Shown here: positions 54,132 to 64,000 of the stretch, piece by piece
Layout of the letters: the number at the start of each line of letters is the position of its first letter
Position numbering within the stretch: position 1 is the stretch's first letter
NCBI RefSeq assembly: GCF_008801925.2
Contig: NZ_CP062803.1
Location: 3,534,001 to 3,598,000 of the forward strand
Reading direction: 5' to 3'
Length of the DNA: 64,000 nucleotides
DNA from: Cupriavidus basilensis
GTDB lineage: Bacteria > Pseudomonadota > Gammaproteobacteria > Burkholderiales > Burkholderiaceae
The notes under the pieces: generated by a model
The model's database searches: none
What the model saw: the letters and a program-made list of their open reading frames with translations, nothing else
What the model was told of the DNA's origin: nothing
Program-made: the position numbers and the translations under genes

Positions 54132-54824
54132 ATGAAACCTGACGGCCAGGGCAAATCTCCGGGGCAAGCTGATCGTCGCTCCGTGCTGGTCTGGGACTTG
54201 CCGACGCGGCTGTTCCACTGGCTGGCGGTGGTGCTGGTGGCGGGAGCCTATGCGACCTGGCGGCTGAACTGGATGGACTGGCATGTCCGGATTGGCGAAG
54301 CACTGCTCGCACTGGTGCTTTTCCGCTTGCTCTGGGGCTGCTTTGGCAGCGAAACCGCACGCTTTCGCAGCTTTGTGGCCTCGCCCGCCGCTGCGTTTCG
54401 CCATCTGCGGCATGGCCTGCGCCGCGAGGCCGACGTGCAAGTCGGCCACAACCCGGCGGGCGGGTGGATGGTGCTGCTGCTGCTCGCGTTGATGCTGGGC
54501 GAGACGCTCAGCGGGCTCTATATCAACAACGACATCGCGGACAAAGGGCCGCTCACCGAATGGGTGCCCGCGTCGGTCGCCAATGCGATCACGGCGCTGC
54601 ACACCATCCTGTGGGACGCGCTGCTGGCGGCGGTGGCGTTGCACATGCTGGCCATCGCGCTGTACGCGGTGGCCAAGGGCCACAACCTGCTGCTTCCCAT
54701 GCTGACCGGCCGCAAACCCTTGCCGGCGCGCATCGCCACGCCGCGACTGGCGTCCGCGCTGCTGGCGCTGCTTCTGCTGGGCGTTGGCGCCGCCGCGGCG
54801 GCGCTTCTTACGGCGTATCTCTGA
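54132..54824 (+). CDS. Cytochrome b561-type membrane protein
   Basis: A 230-aa protein with four transmembrane helices and His ligands: VWDLPTRLFHWLAVVLVAGAY, WHVRIGEALLALVLF, VGHNPAGGWMVLLLL and LHTILWDALLAAVALHMLA. It matches the Ni-hydrogenase-type/cytochrome b561 family, carrying heme b in the inner membrane. The start may instead be 54114. Confidence 0.85.
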   Translation: MKPDGQGKSPGQADRRSVLVWDLPTRLFHWLAVVLVAGAYATWRLNWMDWHVRIGEALLALVLFRLLWGCFGSETARFRSFVASPAAAFRHLRHGLRREADVQVGHNPAGGWMVLLLLALMLGETLSGLYINNDIADKGPLTEWVPASVANAITALHTILWDALLAAVALHMLAIALYAVAKGHNLLLPMLTGRKPLPARIATPRLASALLALLLLGVGAAAAALLTAYL

Positions 54825-54838
54825 GCTGCGGCGCGGCT

Positions 54839-55297
54839 TCAGTTGCTCTTCGGTGGCAGCACCTGGCCGCGTATTTCACCGGCCGGATGATCCTTTGTGT
54901 GCACGTTGATGTACATCTCGCCGGCAAGGAACTCTTGCGCGTCAGCCGGGGAGAGGGTGGCCTGGCCCTTGAGAGGACTGGTGACCGGCGCGCCCTTCCC
55001 GGATAGCCAGACTTTCACCCCAGCATTCTTGCCAGTGGCGGCGGGCCCGTGGAAATGCGCCATGGTGGCCTCGCTGGGCAGACCGTTGAGCGTGACCGTC
55101 CAGGTGACAAGCCGTGTGCCGGGGTCATAGGTGAGGTCGGCGGCACCGCTGCCCTTGGTCTCGACAGGAGGCACCTCCTGCGCGCCGGTGAGCGGCACGG
55201 TAAACGAGAGTGGCGCCGCCTGCACCAAGGTCATTGACCCCGCCAGGGCGAGGCCGGAGAGCCACATGAGGTTCCGCCGCGAGATTGAAACACGCAT
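54839..55297 (-). CDS. Exported CHRD-domain protein
   Basis: A 152-aa protein: a signal peptide with RR (VSISRRNLMWLSGLALAG), then a CHRD domain: PLTGAQEVPPVETKGSG, MAHFHGPAATGKNAGVKV and LAGEMYINVHTKDHPAGEIR. The RR could mean Tat export. CHRD proteins have no known catalytic role in bacteria. AGGAGA precedes ATG 55297. An 8-bp tandem repeat lies 18 bases above the start. Confidence 0.87.
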   Translation of the reverse strand: MRVSISRRNLMWLSGLALAGSMTLVQAAPLSFTVPLTGAQEVPPVETKGSGAADLTYDPGTRLVTWTVTLNGLPSEATMAHFHGPAATGKNAGVKVWLSGKGAPVTSPLKGQATLSPADAQEFLAGEMYINVHTKDHPAGEIRGQVLPPKSN

Positions 55298-55314
55298 TTG
55301 ATTGTCTCCTGTCG

Positions 55315-55354
55315 GGTATTGCGGTATTGCGGTATTGCGGTATTGCGGTATTGC
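55315..55354. repeat. 8-bp tandem repeat, five copies, in the CHRD leader
   Basis: Five perfect copies of GGTATTGC in a row, 17 bases upstream of the CHRD start codon. Copy-number change by slippage would alter the promoter or leader spacing, not the reading frame. Confidence 0.85.
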
Positions 55355-55617
55355 ACCGGTTGAACAGCAGCCGCCTGCTGCGGTTGCGTGGCGGCGAGCG
55401 TACCCGACGCCGGCGCATCCGGCGCCGCGCAAAACGGTCAGCCGACCGGTCGCTGGCACGAGTCCGAGAAAAAGATAGACCGGGCTGCCCGTCAAATCCA
55501 GCACCGTGGTGGGCGGCCAGGACTGCATGGCGCCGCGCGCCCGAGCGCTACCCGACTTCCTGCTGGCGCGCTGTTTCATGGTTTAAGCGCCCTGCCCTGG
55601 CCGCGGCTGCCGAATGC
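55355..55617. other. Intergenic stretch, no gene seen
   Basis: About 260 bases that should include the CHRD promoter. No supported gene. Confidence 0.4.
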
Positions 55618-56640
55618 TCAGCCCGCGGCGGTCTCCAGCGCCGCATCATATTGCCCCAGGCACGCCATGCCATTCAGCCGTGAGCGCTGCAGCAGCGCGA
55701 GTTGCGCTTGCGCCGCGTTAGCGGCCTCCCCGCGCCAGGCCAGCAGGGGCGGCTCCTGCAAGGCGCGCCCGTAGGAGAAGGACAGCCGCCAGGGCAACGG
55801 GGCGAGCCGGTTCATGGCGTCGAGATTGGCGGTGGCCTCGGTGGGCGTCTGGCCGCCGGACAAGAAGAAGATGCCCGGCACCGCCGCGGGCACCGTGCGC
55901 TTGAGCACCTGCACGGTCTGCATGGCAACCTCGGCCGGCGCCGCGTGCCCGGCCTCCTTGCCGGGGAGCACCATGCTGGGCTTCAGCAGCATGTGTTCGA
56001 GCACGACCGCATGCCGGTGCAAGGCGTGGAAGACTTCGTGCAGCACGGCCTCGGTAACCTCGGCGCAACGCGCCATGGCGTGCGCGCCATCCATCAGGAC
56101 CTCGGGCTCGACGATCGGCACCACACCCATCTCCTGGCAGATCGCGGCATAACGCGCCAGCGCCTGCGCATTGGCCTCGATGGCAAGCCGGCCAGGCAGT
56201 TTGTCGGACACGTTGTACACCGCGCGCCACTTGGCAAAGCGCGCGCCTTGCTGGCGGTAGACGGCAAGCCGCTTGGCCAGCCCGTCGAGGCCTTCGGTGA
56301 TCTCGTCGCCGGGTGCGTGGGCGAGCGCGAGCTTGCCCTTGTCCACCTTGATGCCGGGCACGATGCCATGGCGTGCAGCCAGTTCCGGCAGCGGCGTGCC
56401 ATCGTCGGCGCGCTGGCCCAGCGTTTCCTCGTACAGGATCACGCCGCTGATGTATTCACCAAGACCTGCTGTCGACAGCAGCAGGTTGCGCCACGCCCGG
56501 CGGCTTTCCTCGCTCGATGCCACGCCGATGCGCTCGAACCGCTTGGCGATTGTCGCCCCGCTCTCGTCGGCAGCCAGCAGTCCTTTGCCCGCTTGAACCA
56601 GGGCATCCACGGTGGCTTGCAGTTCACTGCACGTGTCCAT
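55618..56640 (-). CDS. Class I fructose-bisphosphate aldolase
   Basis: A 340-aa Schiff-base aldolase: KGLLAADESGATIAKRFE at the N-terminus, LEHMLLKPSMVLPGKEAG with the active-site Lys, and FLSGGQTPTEATANLDAMN. It cleaves fructose 1,6-bisphosphate in glycolysis or gluconeogenesis. GGAG lies 8 bases before ATG 56640. Class I is less common in bacteria than class II. Confidence 0.95.
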   Translation of the reverse strand: MDTCSELQATVDALVQAGKGLLAADESGATIAKRFERIGVASSEESRRAWRNLLLSTAGLGEYISGVILYEETLGQRADDGTPLPELAARHGIVPGIKVDKGKLALAHAPGDEITEGLDGLAKRLAVYRQQGARFAKWRAVYNVSDKLPGRLAIEANAQALARYAAICQEMGVVPIVEPEVLMDGAHAMARCAEVTEAVLHEVFHALHRHAVVLEHMLLKPSMVLPGKEAGHAAPAEVAMQTVQVLKRTVPAAVPGIFFLSGGQTPTEATANLDAMNRLAPLPWRLSFSYGRALQEPPLLAWRGEAANAAQAQLALLQRSRLNGMACLGQYDAALETAAG

Positions 56641-56803
56641 GATGCGGCTCCGTGAAAGTGGCATAGGAACAAGCATTCACGCATAAGCGCATTCGCGCAA
56701 GCGAGCCGGGGAGCGTGGCCAGTGCTGATGGTGGCCGAGCGAACACTTCAACACTTCGCGCAGCTTGCCCTTGCCCTGCTCGGGCGTGGCGCGCGGGGCG
56801 CAG

Positions 56804-58501
56804 TCAGGCCCTGGGCATCTGCGCCGCCTTGGACAGCACACAGACAGGCACCGGGTCATCGCGGCCTCGCAGGCGTGCGGCAAGCTGCGGCAGGCCCGCG
56901 GCCGAAACGCCGGCTTGCTGGAAGACCTGTTCCGAGACGATTGCCTCGCAAGCCATCTCCTTTGTCAACTGCTCAAGTCTCGAGGCCACATTCAACGGGT
57001 CACCAATTGCCGTGAACGTAACGTGATCGCGAAAACCAATCTCGCCCATGACTGCCCGGCCGCAATGCAATCCAATGCCAAAGCGGATCGGCGTCTGCAA
57101 CTGCTGCTTGAGCGCAGCGTTGAGTTCCTCGATATTGGCGGCAACCAGCGGTACTGCGCTGAGCGCCTGGCGACAGGCCTCGGCCGGCGCGCAGCGCAAG
57201 CCAAAGATCGCGAGCACCGCGTCGCCCAGGAACTGGTTTGGCAGACCGCCCGCCTGAACCACCGCGGCGCAGACCGCACTGAGGAAGCGGCTGACCATGA
57301 ACAGGCTGTCGTACGGCAATTGTGCTGCCGCGAGCTTTGTGGAATCCCGCATATCCACGAACATGAACGCCGCGAACCGCTCTTGCGGCATGACGTCCCG
57401 CTGGCGCCGCTGCAGGAAGGCCACCGATGCGGCCGGCGGCACCAGTGGCCACACGGACAGATCATGGGTCGGCCGCAACTGGCAGGCCAGGCGCACGGTC
57501 TGCGAATCCGCTCCCAGCCGCTCCAGAACGCGCCGCTCCGCCTCCCCCGGTGCGGGCAGTGGCACAGCGCTGAGCACACGCACCCGGCACAACGTGCATC
57601 GGGCACGGCCACCGCAGGTGCTGGCATGGGGCACGCCGGCCATGCGGCTAGCCTCCAGCACCGAGAATCCGAGCGGCGCGAATACCCTTCGCCCGTCCGG
57701 ATACAGAACACAGAGCCGACCGGCCCGGCGCTCCCGCATCGTCCGTACCAGCCGCGCTGAGAGCACCAGCAGCAGCGCACCACCATCGAAGAGCAAAAAG
57801 TCGTTGCGCAGCCCGGCGAGCCAGAGGTTTTGCAACCCCGTTCCGACGATCGTCGTCCGGGTCGCCGCGGCGCGCCAGACGGGATCCTGCGCGAGCGCGA
57901 TCACTTCCCGTCCGCCCTGCAAGAAGCCGAGCAGCGCGAGCACCGGGATCAGCACGGCGACGCTCAGCAGCACGCTGCGCCACGCCCCGAACCATGGTTT
58001 CAAGCGCAACCAGAACCAGATGCCGTAGCACCCATGCAGCCAGGCGACCACCAATAGCATCAGCTGCACGCGGCCGAAGAACGGTGAATCGATCCAGAAC
58101 GCGTACAGCAACTGCGCGTAGCCCTTGTTCAGGCCGAACGCGGCAAAGGCGACCCGCGTATTCACTATATGGTTGGCAAGCAGCGGCGGTATGCACATGC
58201 CGAGGACAAGTTGCGCTACCTCACCCGGGGTCCAATGCAACGAGCGCCGTTCGTACAGAGCCCACAGTCCCAGGAAGAAATGCACCGCCAGCGCGCTGTA
58301 CAGCACGGCCGTTCCAAGCCATCCCTGCCAGATGAACTTCTGCACGAGCAGACCACGCTCCAGCCAGGCGAGCGAGATATTCCCCAGCGAGTGGTTCAGG
58401 AGGTGCGTACCGACATAGGTAAACAGCACCAGTCCGGTGGCCAGACGGGCCGATCGCACACCCGCCGGCCGCCACCGTTGAAGATAGGGAACGTGTGACA
58501 T
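56804..58501 (-). CDS. Membrane/ferredoxin/adenylate cyclase fusion
   Basis: A 565-aa protein. Residues 1-255 form about six membrane helices with spaced His (H33, H37, H74, H111, H156) that might ligate heme. A plant-type 2Fe-2S ferredoxin domain follows with C296, C302, C305 and C340. A class III adenylate/guanylate cyclase ends it (FMFVDMRDSTKLAA with metal Asp 383, GDAVLAIFG, ITFGIG-like RFGIGLHCGRAVMGEIG). It may couple membrane redox state to cAMP. A GC-rich hairpin overlaps its ribosome site. Confidence 0.85.
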   Translation of the reverse strand: MSHVPYLQRWRPAGVRSARLATGLVLFTYVGTHLLNHSLGNISLAWLERGLLVQKFIWQGWLGTAVLYSALAVHFFLGLWALYERRSLHWTPGEVAQLVLGMCIPPLLANHIVNTRVAFAAFGLNKGYAQLLYAFWIDSPFFGRVQLMLLVVAWLHGCYGIWFWLRLKPWFGAWRSVLLSVAVLIPVLALLGFLQGGREVIALAQDPVWRAAATRTTIVGTGLQNLWLAGLRNDFLLFDGGALLLVLSARLVRTMRERRAGRLCVLYPDGRRVFAPLGFSVLEASRMAGVPHASTCGGRARCTLCRVRVLSAVPLPAPGEAERRVLERLGADSQTVRLACQLRPTHDLSVWPLVPPAASVAFLQRRQRDVMPQERFAAFMFVDMRDSTKLAAAQLPYDSLFMVSRFLSAVCAAVVQAGGLPNQFLGDAVLAIFGLRCAPAEACRQALSAVPLVAANIEELNAALKQQLQTPIRFGIGLHCGRAVMGEIGFRDHVTFTAIGDPLNVASRLEQLTKEMACEAIVSEQVFQQAGVSAAGLPQLAARLRGRDDPVPVCVLSKAAQMPRA

Positions 58502-58506
58502 GCTAC

Positions 58507-58527
58507 GGGCGGGCCGCGGCCCCGCCC
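58507..58527 (-). promoter_or_regulatory. GC-rich hairpin next to the cyclase start codon
   Basis: A 7-bp perfect inverted repeat (58507-58513 with 58521-58527) with a 7-base loop, only 5 bases above the ATG at 58501. In the mRNA it would cover the ribosome-binding area and may lower or regulate translation. Confidence 0.5.
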
Positions 58528-58564
58528 TTTCTATTCAAGCCATCGGTGGATCTGGCAGCGCGTC

Positions 58565-58783
58565 TTAGCTGTGCGCGCCGTCGGTAAACGGATCGCGCCG
58601 ATCCGTGATTCTTGCACCGTCGGAATAAACGTCGAACTTGCCTGCTTTCGCGCCATCCGTGTAGGGATCGCGCGGCCCGACGATATGGGTGCTGCTGTCA
58701 GAAGTTGGGGGGGGGCTGGACGACTGGGCCAGGGCTGAGAAGGAAGCCAATGCCGCGACAGCGGCCGAGATCAGGATTTTCAT
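58565..58783 (-). CDS. Small exported protein with DGA repeats
   Basis: A 72-aa protein with a signal peptide (ILISAAVAALASFSALAQ) and three imperfect repeats: DPYTDGAKAG, DVYSDGARIT and DPFTDGAHS. GGAG precedes ATG 58783. The function is unknown; Burkholderiaceae carry many such small periplasmic proteins. Confidence 0.72.
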   Translation of the reverse strand: MKILISAAVAALASFSALAQSSSPPPTSDSSTHIVGPRDPYTDGAKAGKFDVYSDGARITDRRDPFTDGAHS

Positions 58784-59158
58784 GACGAGCTCCAAATGCA
58801 GTAGGGATAGCTTCCAAAGCGCATCGGCGTGAAGGCTACGCTTGGGCACGTAACTCGCTTCCGGTTTCCGTGGATATCGATGCATCCCGAGAACGGGTTC
58901 GCCGTGCATTTGTAGAACCGCGCGGCCACCCGTTTTATTCCCGCGCCAGCTGTTGACGCGGCCGCCGGCCCAGGGAGATTCCTGTGCCTCGGTTCGCGTT
59001 ACTCTGCCCTCTAATCCCTGATGCCGCGGATGCATTCTTCCGCGCAGGAAATTGGGGAATAAGCAGACCGGCTCCGCGGTTTACCCGTGCAGAGCGTCTT
59101 GCTGCGCAGTCGGGTCGACCACGGGCATCGCTCCCTCGGACAACCAAGGAGTACTGAC

Positions 59159-59503
59159 ATGAAATCGAATTCGCTGAATCGGCTTTTCGTGCTGCCCATG
59201 CGCGGCTCGCTCATCGTGAGCACTGCGTGGATGGCAACTTCCGTTTGTGTCTATGCGCAAACGCCGCCGGCACCCGCCACGCATCAAGTCACCCGCGCGC
59301 AAGTGCGACATGAACTCGAGGAACTGGAGTCGGTCGGCTACAACCCCTCCCAAGGCGACAATGGTGACTATCCCGCCGACATTCAAGCGGCGGAACAAAG
59401 GCTGGAAGCCAAACATCAAGCGCAAAGGAATGCGCTGACGGGTGGAAACCCGGCAGCACCGACCGGTGACAGCCAGACCGCACAGACGAAGCCCGCGCCT
59501 TGA
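59159..59503 (+). CDS. DUF4148 exported protein
   Basis: A 114-aa protein with a signal peptide ([17 protein letters not shown]). The core [20 protein letters not shown] followed by [13 protein letters not shown] is the DUF4148 signature of Burkholderiaceae. The tail is Pro/Thr-rich. The role is unknown. AGGAG is 8-9 bases before ATG 59159. Confidence 0.88.
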   Translation: MKSNSLNRLFVLPMRGSLIVSTAWMATSVCVYAQTPPAPATHQVTRAQVRHELEELESVGYNPSQGDNGDYPADIQAAEQRLEAKHQAQRNALTGGNPAAPTGDSQTAQTKPAP

Positions 59504-59630
59504 TTGCGGGCGCAGGTCGCACACGGGATCTCGAAACAGGATGCGGTGCCGGGAATAAAAACGGCATGCCGGCGGTCTTGCTGTTAACTCACTGTCGGGC
59601 ACGGATTGCGGTTACAGCGGAAACTTCACG

Positions 59631-60170
59631 ATGGCCGATCCAGACACCGCGCAGCGCTTCGAGACGCTTTTATTGCCGCATATGAACTCGGCCTTCAATG
59701 TTGCGCGTTGGCTGACACATAACGACCAGGATGCCCAGGACGTGGTGCAGGAGGCGTACCTGCGCGCGTTCCGGTTCTTTGGCGGATTCCATGGCGAGGA
59801 TGCCCGCGCGTGGTTATTGAGCATTGTGCGCAACACCTTCTACACCTGGCATCAGCAAAACCGGGGGCATGCAGCGCAAACCATGATGTTCGAAGAAGAC
59901 ATGCATAGCCTTGAGACGAGTGTCGCCGACCATGACGACAGTCCTGAAGCGATGCTGATACGTAGCCAGAGCCAGAAGCAGGTGCACAAGGCGTTGCTGG
60001 GCTTGCGGCTGGAATACCGGGAGGTTGTCGTGCTGCGGGAGCTGGAAGATCTGTCGTACAAGGAAATCGCCACCATCGTGGGCATCCCGATCGGCACGGT
60101 GATGTCTCGCCTGGGCCGAGGCCGCCAGCAACTCGCGGCGCTGCTAGCGCCGACGGATCAGGAGGCGTGA
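59631..60170 (+). CDS. ECF RNA polymerase sigma factor
   Basis: A 179-aa protein: region 2 (NVARWLTHNDQDAQDVVQEA, YLRAFRFFGGFHGEDARAWL) and region 4 (YREVVVLRELEDLSYKEIAT, VGIPIGTVMSRLGRGRQQLA). It directs transcription of an unknown regulon. Its TGA (60168-60170) shares the A with the anti-sigma ATG, so the two are coupled. Confidence 0.95.
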   Translation: MADPDTAQRFETLLLPHMNSAFNVARWLTHNDQDAQDVVQEAYLRAFRFFGGFHGEDARAWLLSIVRNTFYTWHQQNRGHAAQTMMFEEDMHSLETSVADHDDSPEAMLIRSQSQKQVHKALLGLRLEYREVVVLRELEDLSYKEIATIVGIPIGTVMSRLGRGRQQLAALLAPTDQEA

Positions 60171-60955
60171 TGGATCACCAACAGGCGTATGCATTACTGC
60201 CGGGCTATCTCGACCAGGAGTTGAGCCTGTCCGAAGCGCTCGAATTCGAGCGCCATCTTGCTGACTGCGAGCAGTGCCAACAGGTCTATGCACAACAGCG
60301 CCGGGTGAGTGCGCAGTTGCGCCAGGCGGATTTGCGCGTAGCGGCGCCGCAGGAACTGGTGAAACGCATCAGGGCCGCGCTGCCGGTGCGCCGCCCGCTC
60401 TGGCAGCGGCTGGGTGAGCGATTTGGTCGGTGGAGCGGCGGCGGGTCGCTGGCCTGGGCGCCGGCCGGGGCGATGTTGATGAGTGTGGTCGCGTTGACCT
60501 GGAGCGTGGGGCTGTACCTCGCGGTGCCATCGAGCGAGACGCGCCTGACCCGGGAACTCGTGGATAACCATATCCGCTCGCTGCAGGTCAATCACCTCTC
60601 CGATGTGATCTCAACCGACCGGCATACGGTCAAGCCGTGGTTTGACGGCAAGCTGGACTTTGCGCCGCCTGTGGTTGATCTTGCCCAGCAGGGGTATCCG
60701 CTGGTCGGGGGGCGGCTGGACTACCTGAATGGGCGGGCGGTAGCCGTGATGGTCTATCGCTACAAGCTGCACCCGATCAATCTTTATGTGTGGCCGGGCA
60801 ACGACGCGGGCGCCATGCCTCGCATATACGCGCAGCAGGGCTATCACCTCGCCCACTGGAGTGCCGCGGGGATGAATTATTGGGCGATTACCGATGCCGG
60901 CGAAGCCGAGCTGAATGGCTTCATCACGGACCTGCGTGCGCATCCGGCTTCCTAG
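60170..60955 (+). CDS. Transmembrane anti-sigma factor
   Basis: A 261-aa protein. The N-terminal zinc-finger-type domain has H-x3-C-x2-C (FERHLADCEQCQQVY), as in zinc-binding anti-sigma factors. A transmembrane helix follows (AGAMLMSVVALTWSVGLYL), then a periplasmic domain. It should hold the upstream ECF sigma at the membrane until a signal arrives. ATG 60170 overlaps the sigma stop. Confidence 0.9.
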   Translation: MDHQQAYALLPGYLDQELSLSEALEFERHLADCEQCQQVYAQQRRVSAQLRQADLRVAAPQELVKRIRAALPVRRPLWQRLGERFGRWSGGGSLAWAPAGAMLMSVVALTWSVGLYLAVPSSETRLTRELVDNHIRSLQVNHLSDVISTDRHTVKPWFDGKLDFAPPVVDLAQQGYPLVGGRLDYLNGRAVAVMVYRYKLHPINLYVWPGNDAGAMPRIYAQQGYHLAHWSAAGMNYWAITDAGEAELNGFITDLRAHPAS

Positions 60956-61210
60956 CCGTCGCAGCGTTACCCATCGCGGGATAAAACGGATGGCACGGCG
61001 GCTCACCTGGCGAACCCAATCGGGAGGTCCGAACCACGACCCCGACCATGCTCACGACGATCCTTCGCCCAGCCTCCGCTCGCCGAATAGCTTGCCCTGC
61101 ACGGCTTCGATTCTGGATGCCGTGATCGCTTCCCTGAGCTTGCGCGCGCGCTGCCGCGTGATCCTCGATCCACCTTGCCAGTCGCCAGGAAACGTATGCG
61201 GCGCGGCGCC
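60956..61210. other. Gap between convergent genes
   Basis: About 255 bases, no supported gene. Confidence 0.4.
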
Positions 61211-61675
61211 CTACATCATCCGGTGCGCGAAATGCCCGCGCCGAGCTTCGGCCATGAGGGCGGTGAACTGCTCGGTGCTCATGTGCACCAGTTCCTCATG
61301 GTCGCCCGCTTCAAAATAGACGTCGGGATGCGTCAGCAGGCTGTCGTCGAGCCAGGTCAGCGTGCCATACGCCATGCCGACCGGCGGGAGCGCGCCGATG
61401 TCGCAGTCCCTGAACACTTCGCGCACGCCATCCCCATGCGCCCGCGACAGCTTGCGGCCGGTTTGTTCGCAGATATCCAACAGCTTGAGCTGGTGGGTGG
61501 AAGGGATCACCGCGGCGAGGTAGCCTCGGCTGTCCTCCAGCAGGACAGTTCGGGCGAGCCGGTCTCCGGGGACATACGCCGTCTGCGCAGTTGCCGGGCT
61601 GCTTGGGCGAGGAACGGTTTCAAACCGGCTCTGCTTCTTGCTCAGGCATCTTGCCAGCGTGGTAGCCATGGTCAT
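61211..61675 (-). CDS. YbaK/EbsC-type aminoacyl-tRNA deacylase-like protein
   Basis: A 154-aa protein: LEDSRGYLAAVIPSTHQLKL, then REVFRDCDIGALPPVGMAYG (the GAxPPxG loop) and LLTHPDVYFEAGDHEELVHM match the YbaK/ProX family, which removes mischarged amino acids from tRNA. The usual catalytic Lys (after VIPSTHQ) seems replaced or moved, so activity is uncertain. Confidence 0.82.
   Translation of the reverse strand: MTMATTLARCLSKKQSRFETVPRPSSPATAQTAYVPGDRLARTVLLEDSRGYLAAVIPSTHQLKLLDICEQTGRKLSRAHGDGVREVFRDCDIGALPPVGMAYGTLTWLDDSLLTHPDVYFEAGDHEELVHMSTEQFTALMAEARRGHFAHRMM

Positions 61676-64000
<2,325 letters not shown>

Overview
The window is GC-rich proteobacterial chromosome that reads as a member of the Burkholderiaceae, most likely Cupriavidus or Ralstonia. 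The grounds are the cys operon order (tauE-like, cysI, DUF934, cysH, cysD, cysN, cobA, with a divergent cysB), a DUF4148 protein, many LysR regulators and the codon use. The genus is an inference; no rRNA or tRNA gene and no CRISPR array was seen.

Layout. 1-8.5 kb: the end of a CbiX-type chelatase gene, a two-way terminator, then a complete assimilatory sulfate reduction operon on the minus strand. It uses an APS reductase, so no CysC is needed; siroheme for sulfite reductase would be supported by CobA and the chelatase. 8.7-9.9 kb: a methyltransferase. 10.3-19.4 kb: a type VI secretion (T6SS) effector island on the minus strand: VgrG, a metzincin-type metalloprotease, two tandemly duplicated exported proteins (candidate immunity proteins), TssL with an OmpA domain, a PAAR protein and a membrane protein. 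19.5-24.1 kb: small orphan genes (an inverted pair of paralogues, a frameshifted gene, two small unknowns) and an IS110-family element with a structured leader.

24.5-34.5 kb is accessory DNA: a protein with two restriction-endonuclease-like cores; an NYN-LOTUS protein divergent from a cREC-domain protein and a uracil-DNA-glycosylase-like protein; an unknown two-gene operon; and an NmrA/NTF2/SDR/MarR cassette. The cassette carries palindromic operators and lies between two 61-bp direct repeats, next to a decayed istB and a truncated NTF2-like gene.

34.7-44.4 kb: an EF-G-like GTPase; a sugar-binding lipoprotein overlapping a GGDEF-EAL protein; a LysR regulator divergent from an MFS exporter; and a small lipoprotein. 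44.6-52.1 kb: a plus-strand operon of two SDRs, a saccharopine-dehydrogenase-like reductase and an acyl-CoA synthetase, followed by a MalT/LuxR-type regulator. 52.1-64 kb: a LysR regulator and class IV aminotransferase, a cytochrome b561-type protein, a CHRD protein with an 8-bp repeat in its leader, class I aldolase, a membrane/ferredoxin/adenylate cyclase fusion, two small exported proteins, an ECF sigma/anti-sigma pair, a YbaK-like deacylase and the 5' three quarters of katG.

The most promising material for new biology is the T6SS effector with duplicated partner genes, the NYN-LOTUS/cREC/UDG-like module with its neighbouring double-nuclease gene, and the IS110 leader as a candidate bridge RNA.
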